Of a stretch of 64,000 bases of DNA, positions 9,343 to 17,253 are shown piece by piece; positions within the stretch are counted from its first letter, which is position 1; each line of letters starts with the position of its first letter. The position numbers and the translations under genes were made by a program. A model generated the notes under the pieces. It was not told where the DNA came from. It searched no databases and worked only from the letters and a program-made list of their open reading frames with translations. This DNA is from Pseudomonas benzenivorans (lineage in GTDB: Bacteria > Pseudomonadota > Gammaproteobacteria > Pseudomonadales > Pseudomonadaceae). Location of the stretch: NCBI RefSeq assembly GCF_900100495.1, contig NZ_FNCT01000007.1, positions 186,001 through 250,000 on the forward strand. The letters are read 5' to 3'.

Positions 9343-10359
9343 TCAGAAGCCCTCGAGGACGATCTTGCCCCTGGCCGTGCCGCTTTCCAGCAAGGCGTGG
9401 GCGCGGCGCAGGTTGGCCGCGTCGATGCGCCCGAAGTGCTCGGCGAGGGTGGTCTTCAGCACCCCGGCATCCACCAGTTCGGCGACCCGTTCCAGCAGGC
9501 GGTGCTGTTCGAGCATGTCGGCGGTGTGGAACAGCGAGCGGGCGAACATCATCTCCCAGTGCAGCGACAGGCACTTGTGCTTGAGCTGGCGCACGTCGAG
9601 CGGCTGCGCCGGGTCGTCGATCAGCGCCAGGCGGCCCTGCGGCGCCAGGACCTCGACCAGCTCGGCGAAGTGCTGGTCGCTGTGGGTCAGGCTGGCGACG
9701 TGGCTCACCTGCTCGATGCCGATGCGTTTGAGCTCCGCGCTCAGCGGCCGGCTGTGGTCGATGACGTGGTGGGCGCCGAGTTCGCGGACCCAGGCCTGGG
9801 TCTCGGGGCGCGAGGCGCTGCCGATCACGCGCAGCCCGGTGAGCCGGCGCGCCAGCTGCACCAGGATCGAACCGACCCCGCCGGCGGCGCCGACGATCAG
9901 CAGGCTCTGGCCCTGGTCGCGGCTGCCCTCGGCGATCTGCAGGCGCTCGAACAGCAGCTCCCAGGCGGTGATCGCGGTCAGCGGCAGGGCGGCGGCCTCG
10001 GCGAACGACAGGCTGGCCGGCATGTGCCCGACGATGCGCTCGTCGACCAGGTGCAGCTCGCTGTTGGCGCCGGCGCGGTCGATCGCCCCGGCATAGAACA
10101 CCCGCTCGCCCGGCTGGAACAGGCTCACCTCGCTGCCGACCGCCTGGACCACGCCGGCGGCGTCCCAGCCGAGCACCCTGGCCTGGCCGTTCTGCGGGGC
10201 CTGGTTGCGACGCACCTTGGTGTCCACCGGGTTGACCGAGACGGCCTCGACCCGCACCAGCAGGTCGCGCGGGCCGGGCGTGGGTTCCGCCAGCTGGATG
10301 TCCTGCAGCGATTCGGGGTGTTCGGCGGGCAGCGAGTGGTAGTAGGCGATGGCTTTCAT
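9343..10359 (-). CDS. Zinc-free MDR oxidoreductase (quinone oxidoreductase-like)
   Basis: 338-aa NADPH-dependent medium-chain dehydrogenase/reductase. Residues about 30-130 are the GroES-like domain (SVNPVDTKVR, LGWDAAGVVQAVG), with no zinc-binding Cys/His set. The Rossmann motif is GAAGGVGSILVQLARR (about residues 155-170). Relatives reduce quinones or enones and are often called zinc-type alcohol dehydrogenase-like proteins. It is divergent from a LysR regulator 125 bp away, which probably controls it. Substrate unknown. Confidence 0.85.
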   Translation of the reverse strand: MKAIAYYHSLPAEHPESLQDIQLAEPTPGPRDLLVRVEAVSVNPVDTKVRRNQAPQNGQARVLGWDAAGVVQAVGSEVSLFQPGERVFYAGAIDRAGANSELHLVDERIVGHMPASLSFAEAAALPLTAITAWELLFERLQIAEGSRDQGQSLLIVGAAGGVGSILVQLARRLTGLRVIGSASRPETQAWVRELGAHHVIDHSRPLSAELKRIGIEQVSHVASLTHSDQHFAELVEVLAPQGRLALIDDPAQPLDVRQLKHKCLSLHWEMMFARSLFHTADMLEQHRLLERVAELVDAGVLKTTLAEHFGRIDAANLRRAHALLESGTARGKIVLEGF

Positions 10360-10484
10360 GGGATTCTCCGAGGTGGGGGAACGGCTGGAGGAGTGGTGGT
10401 GAACATGCTCGGTTATTCCGCAGCGATGAAAAAGCGGGTAGAACTAGAGTCTCTTTCAATACTTTTTTGATAATTGGGTGGTCC

Positions 10485-11402
10485 ATGTTGCGCCTCGACG
10501 ACCTGCAGCTGTTGGTCCGCACCGCCGATCTCGGCAGCCTGTCCGCCGCCGCGCGGCTGCTGGACATCTCGCCGGCGGTGGCCAGCGCCGCGCTCAAGCG
10601 CTTGGAGCAACAGCTGCAGGCGCGCCTGTTCGCCCGCTCCACCCGCAGCCTGCGCCTGACCCCCGAGGGCGAGCTGTTCCTCGAGCACGCGCGCCTGGCC
10701 CTGCAGAACCTGGAGGACGGCCGCCAGCGCCTGGCCGGCAGCCAGGCCGGGATCGGCGGCCTGCTGCAGCTGTCGGCGCCCTCGGATTTCGGCCGCAACA
10801 CCCTGTTGCCCTGGCTCGACGAGTTCCAGCGCGGCCATCCGCAGCTGCGCGTGCGCCTGTTGCTCGGCGATCGGGTCAGCGACCTGTTCCGCGAGCCGGT
10901 GGACATCGCCCTGCGCTACGGCGCGCCGGAGGACTCCAGCCTGGTGGCCCTGCCGCTGGCCGCCGACAACCGCCGGGTGCTCTGTGCCTCGCCGGACTAC
11001 CTGGCGCGCCACGGCGAACCGCAGACCGTGGAGCAGCTGGCCGGGCACAACTGCCTGCGCTACATGCTCGGCGGGCGGCTGCACGAGCATTGGCGGTTCC
11101 AGTCCGGCAAGCGCGAGCAGAGCCTGACGGTGGCCGGCGACCGGGTCAGCGACGATGCCGATGTGGCGCGGCGCTGGGCAGTGGCCGGCGCCGGGCTGGT
11201 GTACAAGTCCTGGCTGGACCTGGCCGGCGACGTGCAGGCCGGGCGGCTCAAGGTGCTGCTGCCGCAGTGGCGCGGCGAGGCGACGCCGCTCAACCTGATC
11301 TGCGCCCACCGCGCGCAGCTGAGCAAGCCGGTGCACCTGCTGCGCGAGTTCGTCCAGGCGCGCTGTGCCGAGCTGTTGGCGCAGGCGCCCTGGCATGGCT
11401 AA
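10485..11402 (+). CDS. LysR-family regulator
   Basis: 305-aa LysR activator/repressor. Winged HTH at residues 1-60 (LRLDDLQLLVRTADLGSLSA, then SAALKRLEQQLQARLFARST), followed by a PBP-like effector domain. The ATG at 10485 gives the canonical family N-terminus; the longer TTG-started frame adds MIIGWS without support. It is transcribed away from the quinone oxidoreductase gene, its likely target. It resembles the DsdC/CrgA-like one-gene-neighbour regulators of oxidoreductases; the ligand is unknown. Confidence 0.9.
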   Translation: MLRLDDLQLLVRTADLGSLSAAARLLDISPAVASAALKRLEQQLQARLFARSTRSLRLTPEGELFLEHARLALQNLEDGRQRLAGSQAGIGGLLQLSAPSDFGRNTLLPWLDEFQRGHPQLRVRLLLGDRVSDLFREPVDIALRYGAPEDSSLVALPLAADNRRVLCASPDYLARHGEPQTVEQLAGHNCLRYMLGGRLHEHWRFQSGKREQSLTVAGDRVSDDADVARRWAVAGAGLVYKSWLDLAGDVQAGRLKVLLPQWRGEATPLNLICAHRAQLSKPVHLLREFVQARCAELLAQAPWHG

Positions 11403-11403
11403 C

Positions 11404-11557
11404 AGGCCGTTGAAAAACTACCTGCGTTGCCGATGCGTCGTTAAAAACAGGCTCAGAATGCTCATTTACAGATCGTAAACTCGAGTGCGAGCCCAGTCCG
11501 CTTCTTCGCCTGTTTTTGCCAAGCCTCGGCTGCCTCGCCTACGTTTTCAATGGCCTG
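11404..11557. repeat. 154-bp MITE-like element with terminal inverted repeats
   Basis: It begins CAGGCCGTTGAAAA (11404-11417) and ends TTTTCAATGGCCTG (11544-11557); these are inverted copies with 13 of 14 matches. A nested pair, AAAAACAGGC and GCCTGTTTTT, lies inside. It starts two bases after the LysR stop. It codes for nothing and has the look of the short nonautonomous palindromic units common in Pseudomonas gaps; it could also end the LysR transcript. Confidence 0.65.
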
Positions 11558-11642
11558 CTAAGCTTGCCGGCGTCGCCGCTGCGGCAATCGACCACGGCCC
11601 GGCGCTTTCGTCGCGCCGCTCCCAACTGCTAGAGTCCGGCCC

Positions 11643-12029
11643 ATGAAACTGGCCCGCACCGACCGCTCGCTGATCGCCTGGATGCTCTATTGCTGCGTCC
11701 TGTTCAGTGCGTTCGCCTGCAGCATCGGCCACGGCCAGATGGCCGGCCTGCAGCTCAGCGGCCTGGATGGTCAGTACTGCTCCTTCGAGGGCAATTTTGG
11801 CGCCGGGGCCGATCTGACCGGCTCCGGCATCGCCGCCGTCAACCCGGCCACCGGTTCGGGTTGCGCCCTCTGTTCGACCTTCGGTGCGCTGATCCTGGCG
11901 GCCTTCTTCGGTCTGCTCGGCCTGCTCGCCGCGGCCCGTGCGCCGCTCGCGCCGGCGCTGCTGGCCAGCCGGCCGGTGCGCTTCCTCTGGCCCTCGGCCA
12001 ATCCCCGCGCCTCGCCCTTGCTCGCCTGA
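11643..12029 (+). CDS. DUF2946 family protein (copper cluster, copy 1)
   Basis: 128 aa, two hydrophobic stretches (about 12-32 and 80-105) and the Cys-containing core SGCALCSTFGALILAA typical of DUF2946. The family is of unknown function but is repeatedly found beside copper chaperone and TonB receptor genes, as here. It opens a rightward series whose next member, the PCu(A)C gene, starts 139 bp on. Two further DUF2946 genes occur within 5 kb. Confidence 0.75.
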   Translation: MKLARTDRSLIAWMLYCCVLFSAFACSIGHGQMAGLQLSGLDGQYCSFEGNFGAGADLTGSGIAAVNPATGSGCALCSTFGALILAAFFGLLGLLAAARAPLAPALLASRPVRFLWPSANPRASPLLA

Positions 12030-12168
12030 GTCCCGGGCGTTCCGCCTGCGGCGGTCGCCACACTGCGTCAATCGAATGTTGTTGCCTGCGTCGGCGCGCT
12101 GCCGATGCGTCTTGTGCCCGCCCGAGCCTGCGCCGCGGCGGCGCATCCCGAGGATTTGGAGAATCGTC

Positions 12169-12639
12169 ATGTTGAAGAAAACCCTGCTCTTGGCCGCACT
12201 GCTGAGTACCAGCCTGCTGGCCGGCGCCCACGACTACAAGGTCGGCGCGCTGCGCATCGAGCACCCCTGGTCGCGCGAGATGCCGCCGGTGGCGCCCACC
12301 GCCGCGGCCTATTTCGTGGTGCGCAACGACGGCGCGGCCGCCGACCGCCTGCTCGGGGCGTACACCCCGCTGGCCGCCAGGGCCGAACTGCACGAGCACC
12401 TGCACGTCGATGGCCTGATGAAGATGCAGCAGGTGCAGAGGGTGGAGATCCCCGCTGGCGGCGAGGTGCAGTTCGCGCCCATGGCCTACCACGTGATGCT
12501 GTTCGGCCTGCAGCGCCAATTGCAGGACGGCGAGCGCTTCCCGCTGACCCTGCGCTTCGAGCAGGCCGGCGAGGTCGAGGTGGAAGTGGCGGTGCAGCGG
12601 GAGCAGCAGGAGCCGCAGGAGCAAAGCCACGGGCACTGA
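12169..12639 (+). CDS. Periplasmic copper chaperone PCu(A)C
   Basis: 156 aa. A signal peptide (residues 1-19, ends LLAGA) precedes a PCu(A)C cupredoxin-like domain. The copper ligands appear in order: HPWSREM (His-x(5)-Met), then ELHEHLHVDGLMKMQ, then the family's MAYHVMLFGL. A His-rich tail ends in QSHGH. Such proteins deliver Cu(I) to CuA centres or hand periplasmic copper to other sites. TTGGAG lies upstream of the ATG. Its place between DUF2946 genes and upstream of oprC supports a role in copper uptake and delivery. Confidence 0.92.
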   Translation: MLKKTLLLAALLSTSLLAGAHDYKVGALRIEHPWSREMPPVAPTAAAYFVVRNDGAAADRLLGAYTPLAARAELHEHLHVDGLMKMQQVQRVEIPAGGEVQFAPMAYHVMLFGLQRQLQDGERFPLTLRFEQAGEVEVEVAVQREQQEPQEQSHGH

Positions 12640-12740
12640 TGGCCGGCCAGGCGCGGCGGATCGTCACGTGCTTGACCTGAGACAAGGATGCGCCAGCTGC
12701 GCTTGCCAATAATCGCCGCGAAATCAATGGGCGCTGATCG

Positions 12741-13118
12741 ATGCATGCAGACAGCTGGGTAGACGGGCGGGGCGCAGGGGCGAGGTCGGCATTGCTGGCC
12801 ATGCTGCTGCTCTGCGTCGGCCCGCTGCTGTCGCAATGGCTGCTGCCGGCACAACCGCCCGGGCGCATGGAGCCTGGCTGCAGCGAACACGCCGCCAGCC
12901 CGGCGCCGAGCAGCTCCGACGGCCACGAGGCGCTCTGGGCCAAGTGCGGCTACTGCACCCTGCTGCTGGGCAGCCCGGCGCTGAGCGGTGCGGCGCTGCT
13001 GCCAGGCGGCCCGGCGATCTTCGCGCCTCTCCACCTGGTGCCCGGCGGCGCGCAGCGCGTGCCCGCCTCGCCGGTGTTCCCCGGCTCGCGCAGCCGCGCA
13101 CCGCCGCATCTGAGCTGA
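12741..13118 (+). CDS. DUF2946 family protein (copy 2)
   Basis: 125 aa with an N-terminal membrane or signal segment (SALLAMLLLCVGPLLSQWLL), a CSEHAASP segment and the core LWAKCGYCTLL. Its last 70 residues are nearly the same as the protein at 16823-17182, including GGAQRVPASPVFPGSRSRAP, so the two are a recent duplication or have been homogenised by gene conversion. Role unknown; metal-related by context. Confidence 0.75.
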   Translation: MHADSWVDGRGAGARSALLAMLLLCVGPLLSQWLLPAQPPGRMEPGCSEHAASPAPSSSDGHEALWAKCGYCTLLLGSPALSGAALLPGGPAIFAPLHLVPGGAQRVPASPVFPGSRSRAPPHLS

Positions 13119-13356
13119 GCCTTTTCCGCTACCGCCGTCGCGAGCGGCGAGTGCCTGCAACCGCGGGCCTCGCTGGCATGCCGGACCTGCGCGCGCGGAA
13201 ATCGCCTGCCATAGCCACATCCTAACCACATCACCAGCACCTGCTGGTCGGGTCGCCTGACCGCGTTGCGGCGCGGGCGGCCCCCGGCTGTGCCTGAAAT
13301 TCACCGGTCACTGCCGGCGCTTGCAGCGTCGGCAGGGCCGGCAAGGGGAAATCCGT

Positions 13357-15390
13357 ATGCGTCATCTACCCGCTATCAGCCTGCTGGCGCTGAGTGTCGG
13401 CCTGGCCCAGGCCGAGCCGGTCCAGCTACAAGACAGCACCGTGCTCGGCCAGCAGCAGAGCGATCCCACCGCGCCGACCCTGGCCGAAAAGCGCGCCGAA
13501 TTGGCCCGGATCCCCGGCGGCGCGACCCTGGTCGATGCCGAGACCTACAAGAGCGGGCGCAGCAGCACCCTGCAGGACGCCCTCGGACTGGCGCCGGGGG
13601 TGTTCGTCCAGCCGCGCTTCGGCGCCGAGGAGGCGCGCCTGTCGATCCGCGGCTCGGGCCTGCAGCGCACCTTCCACCAGCGCGGCATCCTCCTGCTGCA
13701 GGACGGCGTGCCGATCAACCTGGCCGACGGCAGCGGCGACTTCCAGGCCATCGAGCCGCTGGCCCTCGAGCATATCGAGGTGCTGCGCGGCGCCAACGCC
13801 TGGCGCTACGGCGCGGCCAACCTGGGCGGGGCGATCAACTTCGTCACCCCCAACGGCCACACGGCGGCGCCCGTCGACCTGCGTTTCGAAGGCGGCAGTT
13901 TCGGCTACCGCCGCCTGTTCGGCGCGCTGGCCGAGGACTTCGGCGCCTGGGACGCCTACCTGAGCGTCTCCGATTCGGCCCAGGACGGTTTCCGCGAGCA
14001 TGCCGAGCAGGCCAACCAGCGCTATTTCGCCAACCTCGGTGGGCGCCTCAACGAGCGGCTGGCTACGCGCTTCTACCTGACTCACGTGGAGACCGATTCC
14101 GAGCTGCCCGGCAACCTGAGCAAGGCGCAGCTGCGCGACGACCCGGAACAGGCCGCGGCGGGCAGTCTCAGCGGCGACAACAAGCGCGATTTCGGCCTCA
14201 ACCGCATCGGCAACCTGACCAGCCTGGAGCTGGGCAACGGCCATCGCCTGGAGCTGGCCAGCTACTACAGCGAGAAGGCGCTGTGGCACCCGATCTTCCA
14301 GGTGCTCGACGTCAACAGCGAGGACTACGGCCTGCGCCTGACCCACAAGTGGGCCAACGCCGAAGGCTGGCGCTGGCAGGCCGGCGTCGAGGCGGCCCAG
14401 GGGCGCAACTGGGATTCGCGCTACCGCAACGTCGACGGCCACGCCGGGCGCAAGCTCAACGAACTGCACCAGACCGCGCGTAACCTGAACCTCTTCTCCG
14501 AGCTGGAGGTGCCGCTGGCCGAGCGCTGGGCCCTGCTCGGCGGGCTGACCTGGCTGCACCAGCAGCGCGAGGTGGACGACCGGCTCCAGTGCAACGCCTT
14601 CGTCAGCGCCTTCTGCCTGGCCCAGGACGAATCCTTCGCCAAGACCTACCAGGGCCGGGTGGCGCGCCTGGGCCTGCGCCACGAGCTGAGCGACGGCCTG
14701 CAGCTGTTCGCCAACCTCAGCCAGAGCTTCGAGCCGCCGACCTTCAGCGAGCTGTCCGGCGGCGCCATCGTCAGCGAGAACCAGGCGCAGCAGGCCGATA
14801 CCCTGGAGCTCGGCCTGCGCCTGAACCGCGAGCACCTGGCGCTCGACCTGGCGCTCTACCGCAGCCAGATCCGCGACGAGCTGATCGGCTACAGCGACCC
14901 GAACAACCCCACCAGCGTGGTCACCACCAACGCCGAGCGCACTGTGCACCAGGGCGTCGAGCTGGGCGCCGAGTGGCGCCTGGCGCAGTTCGTCCTGCGT
15001 GGCCAGTACCTGCTCAACGACTTCCGCTTCGACGACGATCCGGCCTACGGCGATAACCGCATCGCCGGGGTGCCCAGCCAGTTCCTCAAGGGCGAGGCGC
15101 TCTGGCAGCAGGGCGGCTGGTACACCGGGCCGACCTTCGAGTGGGTGCCGGTGCACTACGCCGCCGACCATGCCGAGAGCCTGTATGCGGACGGCTACGC
15201 GATCTGGGGGCTGAAGGGCGGCTACCGGCCGAGCGAGGGCCTGGGCTTCTTCATCGAGGGGCGCAACCTCGCCGACAAGACCTATGTCGCCACCACCGGG
15301 GTGGTGGCCGATGCCCACGGCGAGGATGCCGCGCTGTTCCTGCCGGGCGATGGCCGCGGCCTGTACGCCGGCCTGGAGTGGCGGCTGTGA
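13357..15390 (+). CDS. TonB-dependent outer-membrane receptor
   Basis: 677 aa. Signal peptide 1-20 (ends LAQA), plug domain (about 40-160, with LSIRGSGLQRTFHQRGILLL and LEHIEVLRGANAWRYGAANL) and a 22-strand barrel ending in the aromatic-type C-terminus GLEWRL. It lacks a FecA-type N-terminal signalling domain. The PepSY gene starts inside its stop codon, which ties it to a periplasmic or reductive partner. In this cluster a metal or metallophore ligand is likely, but the residues do not show which; it is not OprC-like. Start chosen for GGGG upstream and a clean signal peptide. Confidence 0.9.
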   Translation: MRHLPAISLLALSVGLAQAEPVQLQDSTVLGQQQSDPTAPTLAEKRAELARIPGGATLVDAETYKSGRSSTLQDALGLAPGVFVQPRFGAEEARLSIRGSGLQRTFHQRGILLLQDGVPINLADGSGDFQAIEPLALEHIEVLRGANAWRYGAANLGGAINFVTPNGHTAAPVDLRFEGGSFGYRRLFGALAEDFGAWDAYLSVSDSAQDGFREHAEQANQRYFANLGGRLNERLATRFYLTHVETDSELPGNLSKAQLRDDPEQAAAGSLSGDNKRDFGLNRIGNLTSLELGNGHRLELASYYSEKALWHPIFQVLDVNSEDYGLRLTHKWANAEGWRWQAGVEAAQGRNWDSRYRNVDGHAGRKLNELHQTARNLNLFSELEVPLAERWALLGGLTWLHQQREVDDRLQCNAFVSAFCLAQDESFAKTYQGRVARLGLRHELSDGLQLFANLSQSFEPPTFSELSGGAIVSENQAQQADTLELGLRLNREHLALDLALYRSQIRDELIGYSDPNNPTSVVTTNAERTVHQGVELGAEWRLAQFVLRGQYLLNDFRFDDDPAYGDNRIAGVPSQFLKGEALWQQGGWYTGPTFEWVPVHYAADHAESLYADGYAIWGLKGGYRPSEGLGFFIEGRNLADKTYVATTGVVADAHGEDAALFLPGDGRGLYAGLEWRL

Positions 15391-16823
15391 CCGCGGCCCT
15401 GCCGGCTGCCGTACGGCCACGGCTGAGCTGGCGCCAGCGCCTGCTGCGGCTGTTGCCGTGGCACCGGCGCCTGGCGCTGCTGGCCTGCATCGGCCTGCTC
15501 AGCTGGGGCGCCAGCGGCCTGCTGCATGTGCTGGCGCACGTGCTGCAGCCGCGCCCGGCGACCCTGGCGCCGCCGTCAGCGGCGCTGGCCCTGGACGGCC
15601 TGCGGGCGCCGGCCACGGTGCTCGGCGCGGCCGGCATCGAGGCGGTGCAGGCGCTGCGCCTGCTGCAGCTGGAGGGCCAGCCCTATTACCAGGCGCGCCT
15701 GCCCGGGCAGGCGCAGCCGCGCTACTGGCACGCCCGCAGCGGCGTCGAAAGCGAATTGGCCGGCCGGCATGCCGAGGCCCTGGCGCACCACTACCTGGGC
15801 AGCGTCGAGCCGCTGGCCTACGCCGGCAGCCTGGAACGCTTCGGCGGCGAATATGGGCCGATGAACCGCCTGCTGCCGGTGGCGCGGGTCGACAGCCAGC
15901 GCGACGACGGCTTGCGCCTGTACGTCGATCTGTTGCACGACCGCCTGGGCGGCCTGGTGGATGCGCGCAAGGCCCGGCTCGGCGAGCTGTTCCGCGCCCT
16001 GCACGGCTTCCACTGGCTGGATGCCGGCGGCCCGCTGCGGCTGTTGCTGGTGCTGCTGCTGGCGGGCGCGGCGATCGCCGCCACGCTGCTCGGCCTCGGC
16101 CTGTTCGTCGCCCGCCGCCGGGCGCGCACGGCGCTGCGGCGGTTGCACGCCTGGTCGGGGCTGGTCCTGGCCCTGGCGACCCTGAGCTTCGCCGGCAGCG
16201 GCGCCTGGCATCTGCTGCACAAGCAGCGCGCCGCCCTCCTGCCTGCGCCCTACGCCGCGCGCCTGGCAGTGGCCGCGCTGGACCAGGCGCCGACGGCGGA
16301 CTGGCAGGCGGCCGGCGCGCCGCTGCAGCGGCTCGGCCTGATCGAACTGGACGGCGCGCCAGCCTGGCGGGCGCAGGACGCCCAGGGCGTGCGCTACCTC
16401 GACCGCGCCGGCCGGCCGCTGCCCGACGACAGCTGGCGACGCTACGCCGAGCAGCGCCTGGCCCACTATGCCCGGCGCCTGGGCTTGCCCGGCGCGCCCG
16501 GGCCGAGCCTGCAGGACGCCTTCGATGGCGAGTACGGCTCCATGGCCAAGCGCCTGCCGGTGTTCAAGGCCGCTTATGCCGACCCGGCCCGCACCAGCCT
16601 GTACGTCGACCCGCTGGACGGAGCCCTGGCCGGGCGCCTGGACGACGCCGAGCGGGCCGAGGGCTGGAGCTTCGCCCAGCTGCACACGGGCAAGTTCCTC
16701 GGCGTCTTCGGCCATGCCGGCCAGCAGGGGTTGCTCGGCCTGCTGGCGCTGAGCCAGGTGCTGCTGGCCCTGGTCGGCCTGGCCCTGCTGCGCCGCCGCC
16801 CGCGGCCGCGGACCGCCGACTGA
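15387..16823 (+). CDS. PepSY-domain inner-membrane protein with internal duplication
   Basis: 478 aa with about four TM segments (near 30-52, 210-235, 250-275 and 445-468). Two periplasmic halves each carry the same block: GGEYGPMNRLLPV near residue 152 and DGEYGSMAKRLPV near 379, each followed by LYVD and a short LH helix. PepSY-TM proteins pair with TonB receptors and are thought to reduce or process incoming metal complexes. Start is GTG at 15387, overlapping the receptor stop as GTGA, with GGAG 8 bases upstream. The next DUF2946 start overlaps its stop as TGATG, so the three genes are translationally coupled. Confidence 0.85.
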   Translation: MTAALPAAVRPRLSWRQRLLRLLPWHRRLALLACIGLLSWGASGLLHVLAHVLQPRPATLAPPSAALALDGLRAPATVLGAAGIEAVQALRLLQLEGQPYYQARLPGQAQPRYWHARSGVESELAGRHAEALAHHYLGSVEPLAYAGSLERFGGEYGPMNRLLPVARVDSQRDDGLRLYVDLLHDRLGGLVDARKARLGELFRALHGFHWLDAGGPLRLLLVLLLAGAAIAATLLGLGLFVARRRARTALRRLHAWSGLVLALATLSFAGSGAWHLLHKQRAALLPAPYAARLAVAALDQAPTADWQAAGAPLQRLGLIELDGAPAWRAQDAQGVRYLDRAGRPLPDDSWRRYAEQRLAHYARRLGLPGAPGPSLQDAFDGEYGSMAKRLPVFKAAYADPARTSLYVDPLDGALAGRLDDAERAEGWSFAQLHTGKFLGVFGHAGQQGLLGLLALSQVLLALVGLALLRRRPRPRTAD

Positions 16824-17182
16824 TGCACGCCAGGCCGGCACCGGCCACCGCACGCCTGGCCTGGCTGGCCATGCTGCTGCTGTGCCTCGGCCCGCTGCTG
16901 TCGCAGTGGCTGCTGCCGGCGCAGGCCGAAGCGGGCTGCGGCGAGCACGCCGCCAGCCCGGCACCGAGCGACTCCAGCAGCCACGGTCAGCAGGCGCTGT
17001 GGGCCAAGTGCGGCTACTGCACCCTGTTGTTCAGCAGCCCGGCGCTGGCCGGCCCGGCGCTGCTGCCAGGCACTCCGGCGCTTTTCGCTCCCCCTTACCT
17101 GGTGTCCGGCGGCGCGCAGCGCGTGCCCGCCTCGCCGGTGTTCCCCGGTTCGCGCAGCCGCGCGCCGCCGCCCCTGTCCTGA
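16823..17182 (+). CDS. DUF2946 family protein (copy 3)
   Basis: 119 aa and a close paralogue of the protein at 12741-13118: same membrane segment (AMLLLCLGPLLSQWLLPAQA), same AKCGYCTLLF core and near-identical C-terminal tail. Its start ATG overlaps the PepSY stop codon. It is followed after 71 bp by oprC. The CxxC-containing core next to a copper receptor suggests metal binding or handling, which is inference. Confidence 0.75.
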   Translation: MHARPAPATARLAWLAMLLLCLGPLLSQWLLPAQAEAGCGEHAASPAPSDSSSHGQQALWAKCGYCTLLFSSPALAGPALLPGTPALFAPPYLVSGGAQRVPASPVFPGSRSRAPPPLS

Positions 17183-17253
17183 TCGTCGTTCCGCTGACCT
17201 TGTTTCCGTCGCGCCCACTGTGCGGCGCGACCTCCTTCGATCATGGAAAAGTC

